A DNA stretch of 64,000 bases from positions 16,004,028 to 16,068,027 of the forward strand of contig NC_068576.1 in NCBI RefSeq assembly GCF_025698545.1, given 5' to 3'. Below the pieces are notes generated by a model. That model had not been told where the DNA came from and searched no databases. It worked only from the letters and a program-made list of their open reading frames with translations. The position numbers and the translations under genes are program-made. Source of the DNA: Gossypium raimondii. Its lineage: Eukaryota > Streptophyta > Magnoliopsida > Malvales > Malvaceae. This document shows positions 11,048 to 23,780 of this stretch, piece after piece. Each line of letters opens with the position of its first letter. The stretch's first letter is position 1.

Positions 11048-14000
11048 TTATTCGTAAATATCTTCATCCGTATCTTGACGAACCCATTGAAATTGTGTAC
11101 TAGTACTAGGGATATTATCGTTTAAGTTTTGTTTTGGAAAGGGCAAAGTTTCTAATCTGTCGTCGATGTTATCTCTACATCCACTGCCCATGTCAAACAA
11201 GTCTCTAGGGTTGTTACGGAGTACAACGTACCAACCCTCATCAGTTGGATCTTTTGAGTAAAAAACTTGTTTGACTTGAGATGAGAATACATATGGCTCA
11301 TCTATCAGTTGTTGTCCTCTGTTAATCAATCGAGCGAAGTTCACCATTGTAAAACCAAATTGATCTTGCTTAATTCCACGAGCAATATTAACATCGGCTC
11401 AATCACCTCGAAATAAGACAACTTTCCATTTGCCGTAGTAATCCAACTCAATTATGTCAGTAAGAAGTCCGAAATATTCCACATTTCCCTCGACAAGATT
11501 ATTGTCCCTAGCACTAGCATAACTTGTAATTGAGGAATTAACAACTATTCCACAATTTTGCGTTCTCCTCAACCTCTCGCGATATCTTGTATGAAATCTG
11601 AATCCGTTGATGAGGAACGCACTATATCTTTTAACCACTCGATTTGGACCTTGGGAGAGCCATTTAACTTCGTCATTTACGTTCTTCCCACTCCAAACCT
11701 ATTTAATGGAAAATAAACTGAGTAATTAAAAATGTTATGAGAAAACATTATTATTTGTAAGCGGAAGCTCCAACTGCATACCGTTTGGCTTAACCATTCA
11801 TGAAAAGATTCTGTGAACAACTTATTGATATCTCGATGTTGTGTTCTTCGGGAGCACGAATGAGATCTCAATATTTGTTTGTACTCACTATGTTAAAAAA
11901 ATGTTCACTTTGTTAGAAGATAAACAATTTTTTAATTTGATAAATATTTATCAAATTTGTAGAACTTACTTCCGTAAAGGTTCCATTGATTCGTGATGAA
12001 ACAGAACATGTCGATGTGCTTGTACCCACGATAAATGATCTAATTCTGCAATTTCAACATTGCCGATTGGTTCTCCAAAACTTTGGAACAAATAAGTATC
12101 GGCGAAGTTATGGTCTGTGAGTCCAGCATTTCTATTTGGTCTGTTCAACCTTGTTTCAACATCTTCCAAATATCTTGAGCAGAAGGTCATACATTCCTCT
12201 GCCAAGTAGTCTTCAGAAATTGATCATTTTGGATAACGCTTGTTGCAGTAAGACTTTAATTTGGATAGAAACCTAAACACGATATACAACATTATCAAAA
12301 GTTGTAACTAAAGGCATAGAGGTGAATGAAGGAAAATTTTAAAAATTTTAATTAACACCTTTCTATGGGATACATCCATCGATAGAAAATGGGTCCGCCA
12401 AGAATTGCTTCATGCGGGAGATGGATTATCAAGTGAACCATAATGGAGAAAAAGGAAGGTGGGAAGATTTTCTCCATGTTGCATAAAGTCAAAGCGGCTC
12501 AATCCTGTACCTTTTGAAGTTCTTGAACATCCAAAAATTTGCCACAAATGGCTTTCATTATATTGGATTGTTCAATTATACAAGACGTCAGCTTCTTGGA
12601 CATACAACATCGTAGAGCAACTGGCAGTAAATCTTGCATCAAGATGTGATAGTCATGTGATTTTAGCGAATATAATCTTCGATCTTTAACACTAACACAT
12701 CGAGATGTATTTGATGCATACGCATCTAGCACCTTTATATCATTCAACACCGTGCATAACACTTCTGTTTCCGTCTTCGACATTGAAAAAATAGAAGGCG
12801 AAAACCGATATTTCCCATTTGGAAGTGGATTGGGATGAAGATCAGGCCGAATTCCCATTTGGACTAAATCAAGTCGACTCTGAAGATTGTCTTTTGATTT
12901 TCCGTCGACATTCAAAATTGTACCCACAATGTTCTCGCAGACATTTTTCTCAATGTACATAACATCAAGATTGTGTCGTAAAAGGTGATGCTCCCAATAA
13001 GGCAACTCAAAAAAATACTTCTTGTTTTCTACAAGTCTGCCTCATTAGGATCGTCCTCTTCATCAGAGTCATCATCAGCTTCATCATTTGATCTTCTATT
13101 TCTTTACTTGTTTGGCAGTTGATTCATCTTAACATAAATGAAATTCATATCTTCCAACATGAACAAGATTTCAGAGCCACTGGTCTGCGAAGGATCTTCT
13201 CTAAACTCTTCAGTACCGTCAAATACAGAACTCTAAAATCTAAATCTATGACTTTTTGGTAACCACCGACGATGCCCCATGTAAGAGAACTTCTTCCCAT
13301 TGTACAACCATTGCGAACATGTTTGTGCAGTACAACAAGGACACGCATAATGACCCTTGGTACTCCAACCAGATAAATTGGCATAAGCGGGGAAGTCATT
13401 AATGGTCCACATCAAAGCTGCACGTAAATTAAAGTTCTCCTTTCTCAGCACATCGTATGTCTCGACACCAGCCCATAATTGTTTTAACTCTTCAATAAGT
13501 GGCTGTAAATAAATGTCGATATCATTCCCGGGCCCTTTCTCTCCAGGGATAATCATAGATAAGATAAGGGAAGATTGCTTCATGCAAATCCACGGAGACA
13601 GATTGTAAGGAACAAGCACTACTGGCCAAGTACTGTACGCAGTGCTTATGATCTTGAAAGGATTAAATCCATCAGATGCTAGCCCAAGCCTCACACTCCT
13701 AGGATCGCTTGCAAAGCTTGGAAATTTATTGTCAAATGATTTCCAAGATAAAGAATCTGCCGGATGCCTTAATAATCCATCATCGGTTCGTCCATCATGG
13801 TGCCACGTCATAGACTCTACTGTCTTCGACGACATGAAAAGCCTTTGAAGCCTTGGTATCAGGGGAAAATACCGCAAAATCTTGACTGACTTCTTCCTCA
13901 ACTCTGCATCATTTTCATCGTCGTTCCCATCTTTTGTGTTTCTATTTATCCAACGGGATTGGCCACATACATGACAGCACTGTTGGTTTTTCCAATCGCC

Positions 14001-14735
14001 CCAATACAACATGCAGTCATTTGGGCAACTATGGATTTTGTTGTACCCAAGGCCTAAATCTTTTATCATTTTCTTCATATCTTTGTATGACTGAGGGATT
14101 TTTGCAAACGGAAACATTTCTCTCAAAAACTCTAACAACAATGTCAACGAGTTTCCGGTCCACCCTCCCAAACATTTTAACTGAAAAAGACGAACACAGA
14201 AGGACATTTTTAAAAATTTTGATCCCTCATACAGTTCTTCGTTCATGTCATTAAGTAGCGCGTAGAACTTCGCCGCTTCTCCATTAGGCTCTTCATGACG
14301 TACACTACTTCCCGGTTCAGTAAAAGCAGTTCCACCAATATTACAATCATCAGATGCCACAAAATCCGTTGGGAATGACTGCACACCATGATTGTGCATA
14401 TTAAATGCATCCCACAACATACCTTTCATGTCATCCCCTCTATCAGACTAATGGTAAGCAGTACCAGGATAAGAGACATCCATCGTTGAAGAGGAAGTAC
14501 TAGGCGGGCATTCTCCATGAAATAACCATTGTTTATAACCCCGAACAAACCCATCAACAATTAGATGCTCGTATACAACCTCACGATAATGTCAGTTTAT
14601 GTTGACACACTTCTTACAGGGGCAAAGAATCATGTTCTCTTGGCTTGCATATTGAAATGCAAAATTTAGAAAAGTCTGTACTCCATTTCGATAACCGTTG
14701 CTAACCCTTGACAAATTCATCCAAGACCGATCCAT
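11048..14735 (-). pseudogene. TNP2-type CACTA transposase, broken by stops and frameshifts
   Basis: The start MDRSWM at 14735 is typical of the N-terminal transposase-associated domain; a cysteine pair CPCKKC follows. The TNP2 core runs about 14430-13150, with zinc-ligand-like motifs (CPNDCMLYW, CHVCGQSRW, YACPCCTAQT). Next come the DUF4218 region (about 13005-12000, starting MPYWEHHLLRHNLDVMYIEK) and the DUF4216 region (about 11638-11200, GWYVVLRNNPRDLFDMG). The protein ends DEDIYE at 11048. Short introns interrupt it (for example about 12357-12274, 11964-11880 and 11760-11700). Breaks: TGA at about 14585, TAG at about 14455, TAG at about 13233, frame loss at about 13010-13100, and TGA at about 11400. 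The protein would cut and join CACTA ends; this copy is inactive by inference. Confidence 0.88.
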
Positions 14736-14807
14736 TTCTTAATTCTTGAAGTCTGACGTTGACAATAATTTGCACGGGTAAGTTAAAACGCCAGATATAA
14801 CTATAAA

Positions 14808-15545
14808 TGAGTTATGTAAGTTATGATATGATATATTTTTATGTATTATGTAAGTTATGTACTAAGTTATGTATTATGTAAGTTATGTAAGTTGTGTATT
14901 ATGTGAGTTATGTAGGTTGTGTATTATGTAAGTTATGTATTATGTATTATGTAAGTTATGTAAGTAATGTATTATGTAAGTTGTGTATAATGTAAGCTAA
15001 GAAGGTTATGTATTATGTAAGTTATTTAAGTTATGTAAGTTATGTAAGTTATTTAATTTATGTAAGTTATGTGTTATGTAAGTTATTTAATTTATGTAAG
15101 TTATGTAAGTTATGTAGGCTATGTATTATGTAAATAATGTAAGTTAGGAAGGTTATGTATTATGTAAGTTATTTAAGTTATGTAAGTTATGTAAGTTATC
15201 TAATTTATGTAAGTTATGTAAGTTATGTGTTATGTAAGTTATGTGTTATTTAATTTATGTAAGTTATGTACTAAGTTATGTATTATGTAAATAATGTAAG
15301 TTAGGAAGGTTATGTATTATGTAAGTTATTTAAGTTATGTAAGTTATATAAGTTATTTAATTTATTTAATTTATGTGTTATGTAAGTTATTTAATTTATA
15401 TAAGTTATGTAAGTTATTTAATTTATGTAAGTTATGTAATTTATGTAAGTTATGTGTTATTTAATTTATATAAGTTATGTAAGTTATTTAATTTATGTAA
15501 GTTATGTGTTATGTAGGCTATGTATTATGTTATTATATAAGTTAT
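14808..15545. repeat. TTATGTAAG-type minisatellite inside the CACTA element
   Basis: Dozens of 9-10 bp units of the type 'ttatgtaag', 'ttatgtatta' and 'ttatttaat' run almost without break. They form higher-order blocks, for example 'ttaggaaggttatgtatta' recurring near 15145 and 15301. Sparser copies continue to about 16140 between AT-rich runs. The array begins about 70 bases upstream of the transposase start codon, so it lies in the leader or first intron of that gene. Confidence 0.9.
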
Positions 15546-16140
15546 GCAAGTTTATATATAAGTTTATATATTGTATATTATTTAAGTTATGTATTATGTA
15601 AGTTTATATATAAGTTATGATATGATTGATAAATTTGAGTTATGTAAGTTATGCTAGGATTGATAAATTTTGAAAAAATATAGATTTTAAAATATATATT
15701 AAAATGTATATAAATATTTATAAGTTATGTAAGTTATTTAATTTATGTAAGTTATGTAGGTAATGTATTATGTTAGTTATTATGTTATTATATAAGTTAT
15801 GCAAGTTTCTATATATGTTTATATATTGTATGTTATTTTAGTTATGTACTATGTAAGTTTATATATAAGTTATGATATATATTATTGATAAATTTGAGTT
15901 ATGTAACTTATGACATGATTGATAAATTTTGAAAAAATATAGATTTTAAAATATATATATTAAAAATGTAAATAAATATGTAAGTTATTATAAGTGAGTT
16001 ATGAAAGTCATTTATAAGTTTATATATAAGTTTATGTTAAATTTTAAAATATATATAAATTAAATTTTAAAATATATATATTAAATTTTAAAGATATATA
16101 TAATTTTAAAAATATATATTAATAAGTTATGTAACGTATG

Positions 16141-17760
16141 TATTATAAATGGATAATTCATTGACATTCAATCAATTAATCGTTGACTTTATTGTATTTA
16201 AAAGATAATTAAACACATACATTCAATTATGCAAGTCACATCTAACGTCGATAATTTATTAAATTAGAAGTAAAATTGATAATTCATTGGCATAAAATCA
16301 TAAATCCATAAATAATTCACATTAAACCGAATAAACTAATCGATCAATTTGTGTAATTGCTTTTGCTTGGGTACATACATAATACGGGGAGAAAATAAAA
16401 TTATGATTTAAAATTATTAAATTACGTAATAGGCTGCAAAATTACGCGCAAATTGAGATACAAATATATAACGCAAAAATTGGTCATGTAAAACCGATAC
16501 CACATGTTTAAAACCAAAAATCTTAATCAAACCCCTTTGAAAACTCGAAAATAAAACATTTGGAGGTGTTTTTTTAATAAAACAATCTATGGAAATATAT
16601 GAATAAATACCTCAAATTTCCCAAATTTCTGAGCAGACGGCTGCCAAACAAAAAACACAACTAAATTAGTACCCAAAAAACACCAAACCAAGAAATTAAG
16701 GCCACTGGATAAACAAATCGTAAGAATAATGTAAACAATACTAATATCTAAACCGTACTTTTTTTTATGAAAGTCTAAAGCATAATTCAGAAAAAAAACA
16801 TTCAAAGAAAATTTATTTTCTTTTTGTACATTAATCTATCTTGCTCTTACTTACGAATTACTTATCATATAAATTTTTTATAAGTTTTACAAGTATAAAC
16901 ATGTCTCCGATAATAGATAAAATTCAAAATGGTGGGATTGAGACTCATACAAAGAAATTGTTAATAATAAAACTTGAATTATAATCTTTAAAGTTCAAGG
17001 TCTTTACTTGTAACAGAACATTGTTATGAATTAATAAATTATACCCTAAACTACACATCAAAATAAATTCACTAAAAACACAGTAGCAGGTGATTCCACC
17101 GACACCAGTGAAATCTTAACATTTAGTCCAAACCCTAAACACTTTACACTGATAAAGAAAGCAATGGAATGAAATGAAAGCATGAGTTGTGTACCTTCAG
17201 AACGATGCAGAAAACAGAAATGAAAGCAATGAAATGGAATGGAATAATACCCTGAACACAAACAAAATAACATCAGTTCCTAACCAATGAAACCATTCCC
17301 AAAATAAGTTCACATTCGAAGCATTACATTACCTTCAGGACGATGAACAAAAAATGAAGAGGAAGACCGAATACCCTATAAACAGAGAATACAATTTTTT
17401 TAATTTTAGGATTAACAAACAATAACAAACCAAAAATAAAATTAACAAATAGGGGAAAACCCAATGTATACGGAGGCAGAATGGGGAAAGCGAACCTTGA
17501 ATACTTATTCCCCCGACCACAGATTTCGATGATGCTCCTCGACGTTCTCCGTCAACTGCTATGTTGACCGAATGTACGAACCGGATATTTTGTAATTTTG
17601 CAAGAAATGGAAACACGCAAACAATGAAATATGAAAGAGATGAAGAATTGATTTTTAGAAATGGCAGATAGGAAAAACACTGAAAGGAGTTAGGGATTTC
17701 ACTTAGGATTTCGGATCGAAAAATGGAATTAATGGAGCGGGATATACCCCAAAAACTGGT
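16141..17760. other. Upstream (5') region of the CACTA transcription unit
   Basis: No domain is recognised. The stretch is AT-rich, with exon-like GC-richer islands at about 17060-17270 and 17330-17600. These could be untranslated leader exons of the minus-strand transposase gene. Short minus-strand frames here (16587-16805, 17058-17273, 17335-17616) show no known motif. The minus-strand promoter is expected between here and the right subterminal array. Confidence 0.35.
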
Positions 17761-18300
17761 CTGTCATTAAAACGACGCCGTTTCATTTAAATACATTTGT
17801 GGCGCTTACAACAAAATGCCACTAATCTTATATCTTTTTCCGGCGTTTTGAGAAAAAACGCCACTGACAATTAAATTGTCAACGAAACGACGCCGTTTTG
17901 TTTTATTTTTTATTGGATCTTTGCGGCGTTTTGCATAGAAACGCCACTAATAATTCAGTTGTTATAATATTTTATTTCTTTTTATTTATAATTTTATTTT
18001 TAATATATTTCGATTTAATACATTATTTTTAATTGATAAAATTTATTAATTTTTTTAATTTTATACCGTATGAATAATTTAAATATTATCAACATTAAAA
18101 TTTATAAATTATTGAAATTATTAAAATAATGTATTCCAATTTTAATGACATATATATAATAAGAAGTAAAAAACATTTTTGCGGCGTTTCTATAAAAAAC
18201 GCCACTAAAAATCAAATTCTTGTAGCCAAACGGCGCCTTTTTACATAATTTTAAACACATTTTTGCGGCGTTTCTGGCCCAAACGCCACTACTGTAAAAA
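17760..18300. repeat. Right subterminal GCGGCG array, inner block
   Basis: 'aacgacgccgtttcatt', 'ttgcggcgttt' and 'aacgccactaa' motifs recur in opposite orientations about every 50-60 bases, interrupted by AT-rich DNA at 17950-18170. They belong to the same motif family as the left array. Confidence 0.8.
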
Positions 18301-18519
18301 ATTTCCAAATATTTAATAATTTTAAAAATTAAAATATCATACAACAATATGACAATATTATTTTTAATTCTATTAAATGAGAAATTTGATTTTTAATGAT
18401 GGTATTTTTATTAAAATTTAAGGTAGGAACTTAATCCGTATATAGTGTTTGTATTTTTCTAAAACTTCAATTTAAAAATTTAATTCGGTAAAGTCAAGTT
18501 GTATTTTTCAAAAATACTA

Positions 18520-19040
18520 AATAACCTAAACCCTAAACCACAACCCCTATCCTGAAAACATTCAACCGTAAACTCTATTCATTAGACCTTAAACCTTAAA
18601 CCCTTAACCCTTAACCCTTAACCTTAAATTGACTTGGACCCTCTTATCCCTTCAAACCTAAATCTTAAACCTATAAATCATAAACCATGACCCTTAACCC
18701 CTAACACCTACACCCTAAGCCCTAACCTCAAATGATAAACCAAAAACCATAATACATAAACCCTTAACCATATCCCCTAAACCTTCAATCATAAAACATT
18801 AACTATAAACCCCTAAACCCCTAACCCTAACCCTAAACACTTAAACCTTAGACCCCAACTATTACACCATAATCCATAAACCCCTAACTCAGCCATATTC
18901 CTTAAACCATAAATCATAAAATATATATAAACCCTAAATCCTAAACCCTAAATCAATAACATACATAAACTATAAACCTTAAACCTCAACCCTTAAACAA
19001 TAAACAATAAACCGTAAGGCCTAAATCCATAATCTCTAAA
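18520..19040. repeat. Degenerate telomere-like (CCCTAAA-type) repeat block within the CACTA element
   Basis: Over about 520 bases the plus strand reads as variants of the plant telomere unit: 'aaccctaaaccacaaccc', 'cccttaacccttaaccctt', 'accctaaccctaaacac' and 'aaccctaaatcctaaaccc'. Units are 7-12 bp and heavily mutated, with no long perfect (CCCTAAA)n run. The block is flanked on both sides by subterminal GCGGCG repeats. Confidence 0.85.
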
Positions 19041-19074
19041 CCGCCAATGCGTTGAAAGCTCAACAAAAAAAATA

Positions 19075-20160
19075 TTGTTTTGCTTAATGATTTGCGGCGC
19101 TTTAAATATTGTTTTGCTTAACGATTTGCGGCGCTTTTAAAAAAGCGCCGCTAATTCTTGAATTTTGCGGCGTTTTTTTAAAAGCACCACTAATGTCTCT
19201 AAACATCTACAAGAAAACGACGCTGTTTGCTTAAATCTTTTTGCGGCGCTTAACATAAAGCGCCGCTAAGGCTTGACTTCTGCGGCATTTTTAAAGTTGC
19301 ACCGCTAATGTACCTAAACCTTAACAACAAAACGTTGCCATTTGCTTAAAAATTTTTGCGGCGCTACCGTAAAAGCGCCACTAATTATTGAATTTTGTGG
19401 CATTTTTAGCTAAGCGCCACTAATATCTCTAAAATTTGAAAAAGAAAACGTTGTCATTTGCCTAAAACTATTACCGCTAATGCTTGACATTTGCGGCGTT
19501 TTTAGCAAAGCGCCACTAATGTCCCTAAGCACAACAGAAAACGACGACGTATGCTTAAAACTTTTCGCGGCGGCGATTTCTTTAAAGCGCCACTATTGTG
19601 TCTAAAACTCAACAAGAAAACGACGTCGTTTGGTAAAATATTTTGTGGCCCTTCAGGAAAGCGCCGCCACTATTGTCCCTAAAGACGGCGTATGCTTAAA
19701 ACATTTTCCAGCACTCCCTCTGAAGCGCTGCTAATGATTGACTTCAGCGGCACTTTCTTTAAAGCGCCACTATTGTGTCTAAAACTCAACAAGAAAACGA
19801 CGTCGTTCGGTAAAAAATTTTTGTGGCGCTTTGGGAAAGCGCCGCTAATACATGATCTTTTGCGGCGTTTTCTTATAAACGCCACTAATGTCATCAAACG
19901 TAAATCAAAACGGCGTCATCTGTTAATCAGTTTTGAGGCGCTTCTGTAAAAGGGTCGTTAATGCTTCACTTTTGCGGTGTTTTGTTTAAAGCGCCACTAA
20001 TGTCTTTGAAGCTGACCAAGAAAACGATACCGTTTACCTAACTCTTTTGCGGCACTTTTGGGAAATCGCCGCTGTTGCTTATAATTTGCGGCATTTTTTA
20101 ACACTCGCCACTATTGCTTGGCTTTTTGCGGCGTTTTGTGTTAAAACGTCGCTATAGACG
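19075..20160. repeat. Right subterminal GCGGCG array, outer block
   Basis: At least 20 copies of 'tgcggcgctttt' / 'aaagcgccactaatgt' alternate in inverted pairs, often separated by 'aaaacgacgtcgttt'-like spacers. Together with the inner block, the right array covers about 1.6 kb against about 0.35 kb at the left end. Many adjacent pairs could form hairpins. Confidence 0.9.
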
Positions 20161-20190
20161 CCGCTAAAGGCCTCTTTTGGTGTAGTGTTA
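20159..20190 (+). repeat. CACTA right terminal inverted repeat and target duplication
   Basis: The terminal repeat ends CTCTTTTGGTGTAGTG at 20187. TTA at 20188-20190 repeats the left flank. Confidence 0.93.
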
Positions 20191-20636
20191 GTGATTGTAG
20201 CTATAACCTCAACATTGTATCATGCTTCAAAATTGCTTTAAAGGTGATCGTTTTCGCATATTTTTTTCTCTTTAATGTATCATGCGTTCAAAGCTTGTTA
20301 ATAATGATAAACATAATCACTTAACTAATGTGCTAGAACAAACAAAGTCTTTGAAAAAAATATTGTTCATATGTTCACATCATTGTGTTGTTGACATTTC
20401 GACAAAAAATATTGTTATCAAATATGCAAGTACCCACTTTTCATGAGAAGATATAAATCTTGCAACTAATTATTTCTATACAGCCATACTTATAAATAAT
20501 ATCCCATTCCATTTTAGTTCAAACTCGTCAATAGTAACTATATCATGAATATAATAGTGAAGTTTATCATGAAACAAAATATATTTATTGTTTATATGTT
20601 CCAAATGTTTTGAAAGTTTTTGTAAAATGTGTCATA
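20191..20636. other. Non-genic AT-rich interval
   Basis: No gene or repeat structure was recognised between the CACTA right flank and the next LTR start. Confidence 0.4.
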
Positions 20637-23600
20637 TGTAACACCCTATACCCAGCCTGGTCATCAAGCCTGAATATCAGGATGCCACACCACCATCTCA
20701 CATCATAACCAACAAGTAAAAGCTCATTCCAACAAAACATCCATCCGTTTGCTATTCTCATCGGTCTTAAGTCGGTCATACTAGCTAGTTATCATTATCA
20801 CGTGCTAAACTTACATTAGATAGTCTTATAAACATATTAAAACATGCATAAGATCCATTCAGCAAAATTCTCAAACTAGGTCCGTAGGTATCGGTACTGA
20901 CACTAAGGTATCGATATTTTCTTTAAGTGGTATCGGTACCACCTGGAAAAATGATACTAAACTTGCATTTTGTTTCTCGATTAAAAATCTCAATCTCGAA
21001 AATTATCGGTACCAGTCGTGAAGTATCGATAAATTTACCTTAAGTATCGAAACTTGAGAAAATGTATCGATACCAAATCTCTATTCTGACTTCCTGCACG
21101 TTTCAAAACACAGAGGTATCGTCTTTAAAACACAAATATCGATACCTCTGCTCCAAACCCTAAAAATAAAACATTTTTAAGCATATAAATCATCTAACCC
21201 GTACCAATTCAACATGCTATGATAACATCATCATCATCAAATAAACACCGAAATGGCCATAATAATAGTTCCAAACATCAAAAGCAAATCTGAGAAATAG
21301 TTAACATATTACGAAACAAATCCCAAAATCCTAAGAGTAATTAAATCATAGAGACAACTCAAAATATCATATCCAATATTAGCACAAAGACTACTACATT
21401 GCCTTATTCCCAAAACATAACCAATAATAATAAACACCTATGAATAACGAAAATAGACTTGCTTGGATCACCCATCGGAGGGCCACACCACTCACACCAA
21501 CACCCAACTAATCTAAAAATTTTAAGAAAGGAGTGAGTGAGCTTAACAAGCTCAATGAATGCTCAGAGTAACCACAATGTACACACAATATCAAAGGTCA
21601 ATCAAGAGCATACTGCAACACATTCATGACCATATTCCATTCGAGTCAGAACTACATATTCATGCTTCATTAATTCATTTAACAATAATTCGTCAAGGCT
21701 AAAAAACCATATACATGCTTTAATAACTCACAAGTTTAACTTATTTATATTAACAGACATTTACAAGTTATATGAAAACAACCCAATCCACAATTACATA
21801 CGCAATTTACTATGAGAACATACTAACGTTTTCATATAACTTAAATCAACTCATTTAACATATTATTCACAATTAAAAGCATCTATCTCTTATTGTATTA
21901 TCATAACATATAAGATCATATTTAAACGATAAATTGGCATTTGAGGCTATGAAACATAAAGTGAGCTCTATCATCACTCATCGGATACACGGATCTCCAA
22001 TAAACCAATTGACTCATAGAGTCGAACATATCCCAAAAGTGAAGTATAAAGCTAGCACTCTCAAACATAACAAACATGTCCCATTGAATGGAGCTCAGCT
22101 CACATTCCGTTATCTCTCCAACATGTCCTATGGCCTCAATGCTCAAATCACATAACACATATAGGTTAGTACTCATAATCTTATGGCATGCCAGCTATAT
22201 CCAAAGGTCTCATAAGGTCACAAGGCCAAAATATCCATATCATAATTACACATTTTTAATTATTGATTTGATGCACATCATCTCTGTTCATATTCGCCAA
22301 TTCGCATCACAAACTTGTACACAATGCATACTTATCAAATTCACATTTAATTGCACTTCAAGTGCCACAATAATGCTTATTAAGCCATCATATATCCGTC
22401 AACATATTAAAACCAGTTTATCAGATACAAAAACCTGTTACATTAGCATCATATTCCACAATGCAACACAAACATACTTACCAGCTTTTGCACACTTTCA
22501 TTGCACATCTTTATATTGCTAACACAACATCATTATTGTCATTCGACATATTTAATATACCCACAATACGATACAATTCACAATATTGCATCATAATAAT
22601 CAATTCATAATTATTCACATATTCGCATAATTTTCCAAAAATAAAACAAGGAAAATAAAAAACTTACACTCGGAACTTAGGATAGAGGTTTGGGCTAATC
22701 TTAAGCTTCCAATCAACACTAAGAATCATGTCTACAAGTAGTTAATCTAAACGCTCACCGATTACACTTTCACCGAAAAGCCGAAAGTTCAAACTAGCTT
22801 TTCCTTGCCTTTATCTCTACTCGTAAAAGGGTCTATCAAATTCAAAAATTTGACACAACAAATTCACATAACAATACATCTAAAAATTAGCCAAGGACTC
22901 ATTACAAGCATACAAAATATAGGCCTAAACTAAGTTCTCATGTAACCGAAACTTATAACATAGCAAACTTTGAATTCAAATATCTCAATCTATACTTAAT
23001 CTTTTCGCCTAAAATCAATTCCGTTCATCTTATAATTCACCTGCGACTAATTCTCAACCTTTAAACTATACAAAACTACACAATTCAATATATCGACTTT
23101 TTCGAAATGTTTTATGGCTTTTTTTTGAAAATTTATTAAAACTCTAGAAATCTTTAACGAAACTTCAAAGTAAGTTAAAAAACCTTCTAACCATGTTAAA
23201 ACTAATTGAAAAATACTTTGAAACTACGTTTTTATCTAAAATCTAGAAATCCACCATTAACGACTAAATTTTTGACTTTTATTTAAAACATGTGTTTCAA
23301 TGGCTACAAATTCAGTTGAAGGGACTAGATATCATTTAAAACTCATAGAAATTCGAATGGTTACCTTTGATGGAAGAAAAATGAGCTTTGATGCAAATCT
23401 AGAAAAACCCACGTTTGGAGAAGATGATGAAGTTTTTGAGTGATTTTCTTGGTCTTTTATAGATGTTTAAGGTTCAAGGGCGATAGAAATCAAAGAAGAT
23501 TATGAATTAGAAGTAAAAATTGATTGGGAGAATAAAGGGTAAACAAAGGGACGACACCAATATGGGGGAGGAGAAGTTACCGTGAAATCTATTTGGAAAA

Positions 23601-23780
23601 GGGGGTCTTTAGGTTGATTTTGGACATTTGGTCAAATTGCTTCATAAAAACTCTTACTTTTGACTCTTTTACAAATCAAACCTATTTTCAAAATTAAAGC
23701 TATTTAAAACAAATTTTTAGAAATTGATTTAATTTTCTAAAAATCATAGTCAAAAACGCTATCGATATGTCATGTCACAA
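20637..23780 (+). mobile_element. LTR-like sequence of a Ty3-type element (right boundary uncertain)
   Basis: The start TGTAACACCCTATACCC at about 20637 is a typical plant Ty3 LTR start. The region holds phrases such as 'ggtatcgatac' and 'gtatcggtacc' (20880-21150) and a 3' part rich in 'gaagaaaaatgagc'-like leader sequence (about 23340-23590). A possible end ...CATGTCACA lies at about 23780, but no matching target duplication was found, so it may be a fragment or solo LTR. Open frames inside it (21922-22522) have no domain. Confidence 0.5.

Larger units (their letters stand above)
8545..20187 (-). mobile_element. CACTA (En/Spm) transposon, 11.64 kb, both ends and TSD intact
   Basis: The left end is CACTACACCAAAA at 8545 and the right end is its exact reverse complement TTTTGGTGTAGTG, ending at 20187. 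The first 29 bases of the two ends match at about 25 positions. A 3-bp target duplication TTA flanks the element (8542-8544 and 20188-20190), as CACTA elements produce. Inside, on the minus strand, are a TNP2-type transposase and a TNPA-like gene. Repeated GCGGCG motifs fill both subterminal regions. Coding parts carry several stops and shifts, so this copy probably cannot move unaided. Confidence 0.95.

Noticed and set aside
13642..14254. Plus-strand open frames of 68 and 106 codons
   Set aside because: They are antisense to the conserved TNP2 coding region.
14808..15545. Repeat array considered as CRISPR-like or satellite centromere
   Set aside because: Units are 9-10 bp without unique spacers, and the array is short and inside a transposon gene region.
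18520..19040. Telomere-like repeats read as a chromosome end or assembly telomere
   Set aside because: The units are degenerate, and the block lies inside an element whose two ends and TTA duplication are intact.
22088..22522. 144-codon plus-strand open frame
   Set aside because: It lies inside LTR-like sequence, begins without context and shows no domain; the opposite strand is also partly open.
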